DNA of 64,000 bases, taken from positions 186,001-250,000 of the forward strand of contig NZ_VNJI01000001.1 in assembly GCF_007786445.1 (NCBI RefSeq), written 5' to 3'. Below, piece by piece: positions 25,291 through 34,490 of the stretch. Below the pieces are notes generated by a model. The model was given only the letters and a program-made list of their open reading frames with translations, did not search any database and was not told the DNA's origin. The position numbers and the translations under genes are program-made. The stretch's first letter is position 1, and each line of letters opens with the position of its first letter. This DNA comes from Paenibacillus cremeus. GTDB taxonomy: Bacteria; Bacillota; Bacilli; Paenibacillales; NBRC-103111.

Positions 25291-26823
25291 ATGGAGAAGG
25301 GGATCGTTTATCTTGTCGGGGCCGGGCCGGGAGACCCGAAGCTGATTACGGTAAGAGGCTTAGAGGCCATTCAGCGGGCGGATGTCGTGGTATACGACCG
25401 TCTGGCCAGCCCGCGCTTGCTGAAGCATATGAAGCCGGGAGCCGAGAAAATATTCGTCGGCAAGCTTCCGGACAAGCATATGCTAAAGCAGGAGGAAATC
25501 AATCAGCTGCTCGTCGATCTGGCGCTGCAAGGAAAGACGGTGACACGCCTGAAGGGCGGAGACCCGAGCGTATTTGGCCGCGTCGGGGAAGAAGCCGAGC
25601 TGCTGGCTGAAAACGGTGTGACCTTCGAGATCGTTCCTGGAATTACATCCGCGATCGCCGTTCCCGCGTATGCGGGCATTCCGGTGACGCATCGCGATTT
25701 TACTTCGTCCTTTTCCATTGTGACCGGTCATGAATATAAGAACAAAACGTATTCCAAGGTGAATTGGGAAAATCTGGCCCAGGCCTCGGGGACGCTCATT
25801 TTTCTCATGGGCGTGGCCAACCTGGACTACATCAGCTCGCAGCTGATCGATTGCGGCAAATCGCCTGAAACGCCTGTAGCGTTAATCCGCTGGGGCACGT
25901 GGATGGAGCAGCGCACGCTGACCGGAACGCTCGCCGACATTGCGGAGAAGGTGAAGGCGGCGGGCTTCCAATCTCCAGCCGTGACGATCGTCGGAGAGGT
26001 TGTGAAGCTGCGGGACAAGCTGGCTTGGTTCGAGAAGAAACCGCTGTTCGGACGCCGGATTCTGGTCACGCGCGCGCGCAGTCAAGCCAGTGATCTGGTC
26101 ACTCAAATTGACGAGCTGGGCGGCGAGGCGATCGAGTTCCCGGTGATCCGGATTCAGCCTCCGAGCCGTCCGGAAGTACAGGAAGCCCGCGATGCGGCGC
26201 TGAATCGGCTGCCTGATTTCGACTGGGTGTTTTTTACGAGTGTGAATGGCGTGGAGTCGTTCTTCACCCGGCTGCGGGAGCTGAGGATCGATATTCGCGC
26301 GCTGGCAAACGCCCGCATAGCCGCGGTTGGCCCGAAAACGGCTCAAGCACTGGAGGAGCGCGGCCTCGTCGTCGAGACGCTGCCTCCGCAGTTTCAAGCC
26401 AGCTCGCTGCTGGACACCGTCGCATCAGAGCTGAAGCCGGGCCAGCAGGTGCTGCTGCCGACCGCGGACATCGCACGCGAAACGCTGCCGAACAAGCTTC
26501 TGGAGATGGGGCTTGCGGTGACGAACATCGATGTATATGAAAATGTGCTGGAAACCGAAGGCGGCGATGAGATCATCGACCTCTTGAAGCAGGGGAAGAT
26601 CCATATCGTTACCTTCACCAGCTCTTCTACGGTTACAAATCTGCTGCAGGCTATCAAGACGCTGGGAGAAGACCCGCTGGAGCTGCTTCGTAACTGCCGT
26701 ATCGCCTGTATCGGGCCCGTAACGGCACAAACGGCGGAAGATGCTGGACTTTCGGTGGATTACCTGGCGAAGGAAGCAACCGTTTCGTCGCTGGTAGCCA
26801 GCATGTTTGAACAAGTGGTTTAA
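25291..26823 (+). CDS. cobA-hemD: Fused uroporphyrinogen-III C-methyltransferase / uroporphyrinogen-III synthase
   Basis: A 510-residue two-domain protein. Residues 1 to about 245 are SUMT (CobA): VGAGPGDPKLIT, RADVVVYDRL, LKGGDPSVFGR and VPGITSAIAVPAYAG, the SAM-dependent methylase that turns urogen III to precorrin-2. Residues about 255-510 are HemD: FGRRILVTRARSQ, FTSVNGVESFF and CIGPVTAQTAEDAG, which cyclises hydroxymethylbilane to urogen III. The fusion lets one polypeptide make the branch-point product and start the siroheme branch. It begins 15 bases after hemC with a GGGGAG site. B. subtilis has a separate hemD here. Confidence 0.96.
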   Translation: MEKGIVYLVGAGPGDPKLITVRGLEAIQRADVVVYDRLASPRLLKHMKPGAEKIFVGKLPDKHMLKQEEINQLLVDLALQGKTVTRLKGGDPSVFGRVGEEAELLAENGVTFEIVPGITSAIAVPAYAGIPVTHRDFTSSFSIVTGHEYKNKTYSKVNWENLAQASGTLIFLMGVANLDYISSQLIDCGKSPETPVALIRWGTWMEQRTLTGTLADIAEKVKAAGFQSPAVTIVGEVVKLRDKLAWFEKKPLFGRRILVTRARSQASDLVTQIDELGGEAIEFPVIRIQPPSRPEVQEARDAALNRLPDFDWVFFTSVNGVESFFTRLRELRIDIRALANARIAAVGPKTAQALEERGLVVETLPPQFQASSLLDTVASELKPGQQVLLPTADIARETLPNKLLEMGLAVTNIDVYENVLETEGGDEIIDLLKQGKIHIVTFTSSSTVTNLLQAIKTLGEDPLELLRNCRIACIGPVTAQTAEDAGLSVDYLAKEATVSSLVASMFEQVV

Positions 26824-26854
26824 GCAAGTATTGAAGTTTGAAGGAGGATAACCC

Positions 26855-27847
26855 ATGAGCTTTCCGTTAGTACGCAACCGCAGGCTCCGCACATCCCAAG
26901 CGATGCGGAACCTGGTTAGAGAAAATACAGTGACTCGCCATGATTTAATTTATCCGATTTTTGTTACGCACGGCACAGGAATCAAAGAAGAGATCAGCTC
27001 GATGCCGGGTGTGTACCATTTTTCAATCGATACGTTGGAAGCGGAAATCCGCGAAGTGACCGAGCTCGGCATTCAAGCGGTGCTGCTGTTCGGAGTGCCG
27101 GAGACGAAGGATGCTCATGGCAGCTCCGCGTACGATCCGAATGGGATCGTGCAGGAAGCGACGCGCCGGATCAAGGAGTGGAACCCGGAGCTGCTGGTCG
27201 TAGCGGACACCTGCTTGTGCCAGTTTACCGATCACGGCCATTGCGGCGTGGTTCATTACAATGAATCGAAGAAGCGCGCCGACGTCTTGAACGACGAATC
27301 GCTAGCACTGCTGGTCAAGACGGCTGTATCGCAAGCCGAAGCCGGAGCCGATATCATCGCGCCATCCAACATGATGGACGGCTTTGTGTATGCCATTCGC
27401 CAAGGTCTTGACGAAGCGGGCTTCGATCATGTGCCGATCATGTCCTATTCGGTGAAGTATGCATCCTCGTTCTACGGCCCGTTCCGGGATGCCGCACATT
27501 CGACGCCGCAGTTCGGCGACCGTAAGACGTATCAGATGGACCCGGCCAACGGCCGCGAAGCGATTCGCGAAGCGGATGCCGATGTAGCGGAAGGCGCCGA
27601 TATGCTGATGGTGAAGCCGGCCATGGCGTACATGGACATTATCCGCACGCTGCGTGACCGTTATGATTTGCCGATTGTGGCCTACAACGTGAGTGCCGAG
27701 TACTCGATGGTCAAGGCTGCGGCCCTGCAGGGCTGGATTGACGAAAAATCGGTTGTGCTCGAGACGATGGTGGGCTTCAAGCGCGCCGGCGTGGATCTGA
27801 TCATCACCTATTTTGCCAAAGATATTGTTCGCTGGCTGAACAACTAG
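26855..27847 (+). CDS. hemB: Delta-aminolevulinic acid dehydratase (porphobilinogen synthase)
   Basis: A 330-residue TIM-barrel enzyme that condenses two aminolevulinates to porphobilinogen. Zinc-type cysteines Cys120, Cys122 and Cys130 are in [16 protein letters not shown]. The active-site lysines are Lys201 ([10 protein letters not shown]) and Lys254 ([10 protein letters not shown]). A perfect AAGGAGG lies 8 bases before ATG 26855. It is the last gene before a terminator, so the hemA-X-(dehydrogenase)-C-D-B operon ends here. Confidence 0.97.
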   Translation: MSFPLVRNRRLRTSQAMRNLVRENTVTRHDLIYPIFVTHGTGIKEEISSMPGVYHFSIDTLEAEIREVTELGIQAVLLFGVPETKDAHGSSAYDPNGIVQEATRRIKEWNPELLVVADTCLCQFTDHGHCGVVHYNESKKRADVLNDESLALLVKTAVSQAEAGADIIAPSNMMDGFVYAIRQGLDEAGFDHVPIMSYSVKYASSFYGPFRDAAHSTPQFGDRKTYQMDPANGREAIREADADVAEGADMLMVKPAMAYMDIIRTLRDRYDLPIVAYNVSAEYSMVKAAALQGWIDEKSVVLETMVGFKRAGVDLIITYFAKDIVRWLNN

Positions 27848-27865
27848 ACCTATACGAAGTGCAAT

Positions 27866-27903
27866 AACCCGTTCTCTTGCTTTGGAGGAGACGGGTTTCT
27901 TGC
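27866..27903 (+). terminator. Probable terminator of the hemA-hemB operon
   Basis: AACCCGT/ACGGGTT stem with an inner CTC/GAG pair, followed by TTCTTGCTTT. The T-tract is interrupted. Confidence 0.7.
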
Positions 27904-27951
27904 TTTGCGCCGCCTTGTCAAACTTTTGTCGGAAACTGACGCTGACATACG

Positions 27952-27980
27952 TTGTTACGCCCTTCCAAATAGGGCATAAT
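27952..27980 (+). promoter_or_regulatory. SigA-type promoter for hemE-hemH-hemY
   Basis: TTGTTA (27952-27957), exact 17-bp spacer, CATAAT (27975-27980); 45 bases to the hemE start. Half-sites TGTCA (27916) and TGACA (27943) lie just upstream and could be part of an operator. Confidence 0.7.
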
Positions 27981-28024
27981 GGGAAGTAGATTATTGGGAA
28001 GTCTGCGGAAAAGAGGAAATGGCC

Positions 28025-29098
28025 ATGAGTTATAATGATACATTTATTCGTGCTTGTAAGAAGCAGCAGGTCGATAAGCTGCCGGTTTGGTACATGCGTC
28101 AAGCGGGACGCTACGATCCGGATTACCGTAAAATTAAAGAGAACTACAGCCTGCTCGAAATTTGTCAGCAGCCGGAGCTGGCGGCGGAAGTAACGCTGAT
28201 GCCGGTGAAGAAGCTCGGTGTCGATGCGGCGATTTTGTATTCGGACATTATGAATCCGGTGGCGTCGATCGGGATTGATTTTGACATTGTGAAAAACATC
28301 GGTCCGGTGATCCATAATCCGATCCGTACAGCGGACGATGTGCGCAAGCTGACACCGATTCAGATTGAGAAGGACTTGTCCCATATTATTAAAACGATTG
28401 AAATTCTCGTCGCGGAGCTGGAAGTGCCACTCATCACGTTCGCTGGAGCACCGTTCACGATCGCCAGCTATTTGATCGAAGGCAAGCCGTCCAAGAGCTA
28501 TATTCGCACGAAAAGCTTGATGTACGGAGAACCGGACGTCTGGTTCATGCTGATGGACAAGCTCGGCGATATGGTCATCGCCTACCTGAAATCGCACATT
28601 GCGGCAGGGGCTAAGGCCGTTCAGCTGTTTGACAGCTGGGTGGGCGCGTTGTCTCCGGTTGATTTCCAAACCTATGTGCTGCCGACGATTCAACGCATTT
28701 TTGCGGAGCTTAGCCATCTGGGCCAGCCGAAAATTTATTTTCCTGGCGTGAGCTCCGGCGAGCTGCTTCCGTCCTTGCAAGGGCTGCAGGCGGATGTGAT
28801 CGGACTGGATTGGCGTTTGACGATTGCGGAAGGCCGTAAACGGTTAGGCGGCAAGTACGCGGTGCAGGGCAATCTGGATCCGTACATACTAACGGCGCCG
28901 ATGAACGTCATTAAAGCGCAGGCTAAGGCGATTATCGACGAAGGAATCAAAGAGCCAGGGTATGTGTTTAACTTCGGACACGGCCTGTTTCCCGAAGCGT
29001 CGCTGGAGAAGCTGAAGGAGCTGACGGACTTCGTTCACGAGTATTCCCGCGAGGCCCTGAAGGCGCAAAGCCAACTGAAACAGGAAAGCGGTGTTTAA
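28025..29098 (+). CDS. hemE: Uroporphyrinogen decarboxylase
   Basis: A 357-residue enzyme that decarboxylates uroporphyrinogen III to coproporphyrinogen III. The signature PVWYMRQAGRYDPDYR near residues 20-36 supplies the active-site arginines; the later GFAGAPFT-like motif is TFAGAPFTIASY. I chose ATG 28025 because AGAGG lies 8 bases before it; the in-frame ATG 28019 is too close to that site. The hemH start follows the stop codon almost without a gap, indicating translational coupling. Confidence 0.97.
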   Translation: MSYNDTFIRACKKQQVDKLPVWYMRQAGRYDPDYRKIKENYSLLEICQQPELAAEVTLMPVKKLGVDAAILYSDIMNPVASIGIDFDIVKNIGPVIHNPIRTADDVRKLTPIQIEKDLSHIIKTIEILVAELEVPLITFAGAPFTIASYLIEGKPSKSYIRTKSLMYGEPDVWFMLMDKLGDMVIAYLKSHIAAGAKAVQLFDSWVGALSPVDFQTYVLPTIQRIFAELSHLGQPKIYFPGVSSGELLPSLQGLQADVIGLDWRLTIAEGRKRLGGKYAVQGNLDPYILTAPMNVIKAQAKAIIDEGIKEPGYVFNFGHGLFPEASLEKLKELTDFVHEYSREALKAQSQLKQESGV

Positions 29099-29099
29099 G

Positions 29100-30038
29100 A
29101 TGACACAAAAAAAACGCATCGGTGTTTTGGTCATGTCTTATGGCACGCCGGAGAGCATGGATCAGATTGAAGCCTATTATACGCATATCCGCCGCGGCCA
29201 TCCGCCGACCCCTCAGCAGCTGCAGGATTTGAAGGACCGCTATGAAGCGATTGTGGGCGGCTTTTTCCCGCTGAGAGAGAATACGAACAACCAAGTCAAG
29301 GCTTTAGAGGATAAGCTGAATTCGGCGCATCCGGAGATCGAGTTCGTGTGCTACCAAGGGCTTAAGCACGCTTCTCCGCTCATCGAAGACGGTGTGGAGC
29401 AGATGGCGAAGGACGGGCTGAAGGAAGCGATCGGTGTCGTGCTGGCGCCGCACTATTCGGTGATGAGCGTGGGCGGCTATATCAAGCGGGCGAAGGATAA
29501 AGCCGATGAGCTGGGACTGAGCATGCAGTTTGTGCGCAGCTACCAATTGCATCCGCAGCTGATCGAGGCTTTGACGATCCGCGTTAACGAGGGCTTGGCG
29601 CGATTTGAAGGCGTCGATAAGAATGATGTTCGCGTCATCTTCACCGCACACAGCCTGCCGGAAAAAATATTGGAAATGAACGATCCGTATCCGGAGCAGC
29701 TGCTAGAAACGTCCAAGGCGATCGCCGCCAAGGTTGGCATTACGAACTGGCAGTTTGGCTGGCAAAGCGCCGGTCAGACCGGCGTACCGTGGCTCGGACC
29801 GGACATTCTGGATGTGCTGCAGACGATTACGGAAGAGAAGCAGGCGGAGAATGTGCTCGTTTGTCCGATCGGCTTCGTATCGGATCATTTGGAAATTTTG
29901 TACGATCTCGACATTGAGGCGCAAAAAACGGCGAAGCAGCTCGGTCTGCACCTGGAGCGCACGCGCTCGTTGAACACGGACCCGCTGTATATTGAAACTT
30001 TGAGCGATGTCGTGTATGCGCTGGTAGAAAAGGGCTGA
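29100..30038 (+). CDS. hemH: Ferrochelatase (coproporphyrin or protoporphyrin type)
   Basis: A 312-residue monomeric ferrochelatase of the Bacillota type. MSYGTP, YYTHIRRGHPP and FTAHSLPEKI with the metal-site His184 are present, as is the later HLEILYDLD acid pair. In Gram-positive bacteria this family (CpfC) inserts iron into coproporphyrin III. I chose ATG 29100, one base after the hemE stop; GTG 29091 overlaps hemE in frame and is an alternative. hemY follows after 5 bases. Confidence 0.96.
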   Translation: MTQKKRIGVLVMSYGTPESMDQIEAYYTHIRRGHPPTPQQLQDLKDRYEAIVGGFFPLRENTNNQVKALEDKLNSAHPEIEFVCYQGLKHASPLIEDGVEQMAKDGLKEAIGVVLAPHYSVMSVGGYIKRAKDKADELGLSMQFVRSYQLHPQLIEALTIRVNEGLARFEGVDKNDVRVIFTAHSLPEKILEMNDPYPEQLLETSKAIAAKVGITNWQFGWQSAGQTGVPWLGPDILDVLQTITEEKQAENVLVCPIGFVSDHLEILYDLDIEAQKTAKQLGLHLERTRSLNTDPLYIETLSDVVYALVEKG

Positions 30039-30043
30039 TCAGC

Positions 30044-31462
30044 ATGGCAAAGCATGTGGTTATTATCGGAGGCGGCATCACAGGGCTGAGCGCCGCCTTT
30101 TACTTGAAGCAGGCGATGAAGGCCAAGGAAACCCCCGTGCGAATTACCGTTCTCGAGAAGGGAGATTCGTTCGGGGGCAAAATCCATACCCTCAAGAAGG
30201 ACGGCTTTATCATCGAAAAAGGCCCCGATTCGTTCTTGGCACGGAAGATGCCGATCATTGACCTGACGCGAGAGCTGGGGCTGGAGGATCAGCTGGTGCC
30301 GATGAATCCGGATGCTAGAAAGACGTACATTCTCAGCAGCGGCAAGCTGCATCGGATGCCGCAGGGCCTCATGCTGGGCATTCCGACCGAGGTGGGGCCG
30401 TTTATGCGGACGGGTCTCTTGTCCATCGGCGGGAAGGCTCGCGCAGCACTCGACCTGGTCCTCCCTAAGCGGACGTCCCAGGAGGACGAGTCGCTTGGTC
30501 ACTTCCTGGAGCGCCGGCTAGGTACCGAGGTGCTGGGGCGCATTGCCGAGCCGCTTTTGGCTGGCATTTATGCTGGAGACACGTACAAGCTGAGCCTGCA
30601 GGCAACGTTTCCCCAGTTCCGTTCGATTGAGCAGAAGCATCGCAGCCTGATTCTGGGCATGATGAAAAACCGCAAGTCCGGGGGCGAAGAAAGCCGTACA
30701 CTGCCGGATGCGGCGCGTAACTCGATGTTTTTGTCCTACGAAGAGGGCTTGGAGACGATTGTCCATGGATTGCTGGATGCGCTCGATGATGTGCATTTAG
30801 TTACGAAAACAGGCGTTTCCAGCGTACGGAAGGCTGAAGAGGGCTACGAGGTCGTCCTTGAGAACGGCAGCGTGGAGCAGGCCGACGGCGTCATCGTGGC
30901 GCTGCCCGGGTACGGGATTGCCAAGCTGCTGGGCGACGAAGTGGCGGGCGTGAAGGAATTGGACCGGATCGATTACGTGTCGGTGGCCAATGTGATTCTT
31001 GCGTTCGATGAGAAGGATATCCCCAAAGGGCTGGATGGCTCAGGCTTTCTGGTGCCGCGGAAGGAAGGGCGCTTTATTACGGCCTGTACCTGGACGTCGA
31101 AAAAATGGCTGCACACCGCGCCTGCAGGCAAAGTGCTGCTGCGCTGCTATGTCGGCCGATCCGGAGATGACCGGTGGCAGCACATGTCGGAGGAAGAGCT
31201 GATTCGTGCGGTTCGTCAAGATTTGAAAGACATGATGGGGATTTCGTCGGAGCCTTTGTTTACAGAGATTACGGAGATGAAGCGGTCAATGCCGCAATAC
31301 CCTGTAGGTCACTTGGATTTGGTCCGCCGGGTGCGCCAAGCGCTGTCGGAGCGAATGCCCAAGGTCAAAATCGCAGGTGCGGCCTTCCATGGCGTCGGCT
31401 TGCCGGATTGTATCCGCCAAGGGAAAGAAGTGGCGAATGAGCTCGCGGGACAGCTGGTGTAA
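30044..31462 (+). CDS. hemY: Coproporphyrinogen III / protoporphyrinogen oxidase HemY (CgoX)
   Basis: A 472-residue FAD enzyme. The N-terminal dinucleotide motif is VIIGGGITGLSAAFYL, followed by GDSFGGKIHT, and the C-terminal FAD end is VKIAGAAFHGVGLPDC. It uses oxygen to oxidise coproporphyrinogen III (the currently accepted role in Bacillota) or protoporphyrinogen IX. With HemE and HemH in the same transcript, it supplies coproporphyrin III for iron insertion; the final coproheme decarboxylase (ChdC) is not in this window. Its stop codon abuts the terminator of the opposing Crp-type gene. Confidence 0.95.
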   Translation: MAKHVVIIGGGITGLSAAFYLKQAMKAKETPVRITVLEKGDSFGGKIHTLKKDGFIIEKGPDSFLARKMPIIDLTRELGLEDQLVPMNPDARKTYILSSGKLHRMPQGLMLGIPTEVGPFMRTGLLSIGGKARAALDLVLPKRTSQEDESLGHFLERRLGTEVLGRIAEPLLAGIYAGDTYKLSLQATFPQFRSIEQKHRSLILGMMKNRKSGGEESRTLPDAARNSMFLSYEEGLETIVHGLLDALDDVHLVTKTGVSSVRKAEEGYEVVLENGSVEQADGVIVALPGYGIAKLLGDEVAGVKELDRIDYVSVANVILAFDEKDIPKGLDGSGFLVPRKEGRFITACTWTSKKWLHTAPAGKVLLRCYVGRSGDDRWQHMSEEELIRAVRQDLKDMMGISSEPLFTEITEMKRSMPQYPVGHLDLVRRVRQALSERMPKVKIAGAAFHGVGLPDCIRQGKEVANELAGQLV

Positions 31463-31490
31463 CAAAAAAACCAGGGAAGGGTTTCCCGGG
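31463..31490 (-). terminator. Terminator of the Crp/Fnr-type gene
   Basis: On the minus strand GGGAA-ACCC-TTCCC with flanking CC/GG pairs is followed by seven T. It lies between the convergent ends of hemY and the regulator. Confidence 0.85.
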
Positions 31491-31491
31491 C

Positions 31492-32154
31492 TTAGCCTCT
31501 CAGCTTGGCTAGATCCAGCACGATGTCGGTGCCGACGAACGAGAGAATCTGCTTTTCTTGAAAGTCGCGGATAACTTGCATTAGCACAGGCTTCTGTACG
31601 CCGGCCAGTTGACTGACTTCGTCATAGTTAAGCTTCATGCGAAGGGTGATATGATGGCCATTTCGTGAGCCGTTCTTGTTGAAGAGCGTGATCAAGCTTT
31701 TAATGACGCGTGTGCGGTCATCGAGGAAGGTTAGATCGTACACGTGCTGATTCGTGTCCCTCAGCCGGCTGCACAGCTCGCGCATGATAAGCAGGCTGAT
31801 ATCAAAATTGGAGCGCAGCAGCTCCAAGAAGCTTTGTGCGGTGAGCGCGATCAGTACGCTGTCCTCCAGAGTTTGCGCCGAAGCGGAGCGAGGCTTGCCG
31901 TCGATCAAGGAGAGCTCGCCGAAGCTGTCACCGGCATGGAACAGCGATAATATTTTTTCTTCGCCATTGTGCGCGCGATTGTAGACCTTGACCGATCCGC
32001 TGAACACGAGGTAGAAGACGGAGCCCGGCTCTTTTTCCTGGAACAAGACGGTGCCGGAGCGGAATGATTTTTTGGAGCAGATGCCCGCGATGGAGGTTAG
32101 CTGGTCTTGATTCAGACCGGCAAATAAAGGCACCTTGGTTAAAAATTCAATCAT
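31492..32154 (-). CDS. Crp/Fnr-family transcriptional regulator
   Basis: A 220-residue regulator. The N-terminal cyclic-nucleotide-binding-type beta-roll has GTVLFQEKEPGS, GDSFGELSLIDGKPRSASAQ (the phosphate-binding cassette region) and is followed by a long dimer helix. The C-terminal winged helix is degenerate but recognisable (YDEVSQLAGVQKPVLMQVIRDF). FNR-type cysteine clusters are absent, so it is not an obvious Fe-S oxygen sensor. AGGAG lies 6 bases before ATG 32154. It is divergent from hemL and convergent with hemY, which makes haem or respiratory genes plausible targets; that is inference. Confidence 0.9.
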   Translation of the reverse strand: MIEFLTKVPLFAGLNQDQLTSIAGICSKKSFRSGTVLFQEKEPGSVFYLVFSGSVKVYNRAHNGEEKILSLFHAGDSFGELSLIDGKPRSASAQTLEDSVLIALTAQSFLELLRSNFDISLLIMRELCSRLRDTNQHVYDLTFLDDRTRVIKSLITLFNKNGSRNGHHITLRMKLNYDEVSQLAGVQKPVLMQVIRDFQEKQILSFVGTDIVLDLAKLRG

Positions 32155-32290
32155 GATTTCTCCTCGTTTCGAAAAAGGTAGATACCCGTTCGGTGTGCTA
32201 GTTTCGCACTATTATATATCGGATGGATTAGGTTAACAAGTAATAGAACCGGTATTTTTGAAGTTATTTTATTGTAAAGGTGTGGGATGG

Positions 32291-33592
<1,302 letters not shown>

Positions 33593-33609
33593 ATGGATAT
33601 CGTACAACC

Positions 33610-33655
33610 AAGAACTGCCTCCGGATCATTGACTCGGATAGCGGTTCTTTTTTTC
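33610..33655 (+). terminator. Intrinsic terminator after hemL
   Basis: AAGAAC-T-GC...GC-G-GTTCTT stem with inner CCG/CGG pairing, followed by an eight-T run. Confidence 0.85.
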
Positions 33656-33700
33656 TTGAACGCGAATACTACGAACAAGAGCAATGGAGGTTGGAGCCGT

Positions 33701-34420
33701 ATGCTGAATGAACAGCGCCCATGGCCCGTGCCCAAGAGTCCGTGGATAATCAAGCAAATCTGGCATGATCTTTTATTTCTTCACTACCCTGTTGCAATTG
33801 AGGCGATTCAACCGTATATCCCGAAGGGGCTGGTATTGGACACCTTTGAGGGGAAAGCCTGGATTAGCATCGTGCCTTTTTGGATGAGTCATATTCGCCT
33901 TCGCTGGACGCCGCCGATGCCGGTGGTGTCCAAAGCACTGGAGCTCAACGTCCGAACTTATGTGTTGGTGGGAAATAAGCCGGGCGTGTACTTTTTTAGC
34001 CTCGATATTGATGGGCTGCTCGGGGTGATGGTTGGAAGGGCTTGCTTTAAGCTGCCTTACTACTATGCCAAAATGAAGCTGGATCGGATCGCGCATACCG
34101 TGGATTATCAAAGCAAGCGCACCAAGGATGGGCAGCAAACGTTCGAAGGAAGCTATCAGGCGGCGTCGGAGAAATTTCATGCGAAGCAAGGATCGCTAGA
34201 TTATTGGCTGGTGGAACGGTACTGCTTGTACAGCCATCTGAAGGGGAAAAACTACATTTGCGAGATCGACCACGAGCCATGGAATTTGCAGCGAGTTGAC
34301 TATAAGGTGACCAACAATACGATGCTGGCGAACTATAATATCGAGCTGCCGGAGCCTTATGCTGCCCACTATTGCCCGAAGAACGAGGTACACATTTGGC
34401 CGCTGAAACGGATTCGGTGA
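33701..34420 (+). CDS. DUF2071 (YqjF-like) protein
   Basis: A 239-residue protein with the DUF2071 pattern: WPVPKSPWIIKQIWHDLLF, HYPV, IQPYIPKGLVLDTFEGKAWI, LNVRTYV and GVYFFSLDID. The fold is related to acetoacetate decarboxylase-like proteins, but no reaction is established. I chose ATG 33701 with GGAGG 10 bases upstream (a second GGAG is 4 bases away); an upstream ATG at 33593 would read through the hemL terminator. Monocistronic. Confidence 0.88.
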   Translation: MLNEQRPWPVPKSPWIIKQIWHDLLFLHYPVAIEAIQPYIPKGLVLDTFEGKAWISIVPFWMSHIRLRWTPPMPVVSKALELNVRTYVLVGNKPGVYFFSLDIDGLLGVMVGRACFKLPYYYAKMKLDRIAHTVDYQSKRTKDGQQTFEGSYQAASEKFHAKQGSLDYWLVERYCLYSHLKGKNYICEIDHEPWNLQRVDYKVTNNTMLANYNIELPEPYAAHYCPKNEVHIWPLKRIR

Positions 34421-34442
34421 CATGTGACAGGTATAGGTACGC

Positions 34443-34476
34443 AAAAACAAGGGACCCAGCCTTTCGGCCAGGTCCC
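34443..34476 (-). terminator. Terminator of the glycosidase gene
   Basis: Minus-strand stem GGGACC/GGTCCC with an inner GCC-GAAA-GGC tetraloop helix, followed by TTGTTTTTG. It also sits at the end of the convergent DUF2071 gene. Confidence 0.8.
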
Positions 34477-34490
34477 GCGCTTATGTACTA

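Noticed and set aside
27302-28780. 492-codon minus-strand frame across hemB-hemE
   Set aside because: It runs antisense through two certain genes and across the hemB terminator and hemE promoter.
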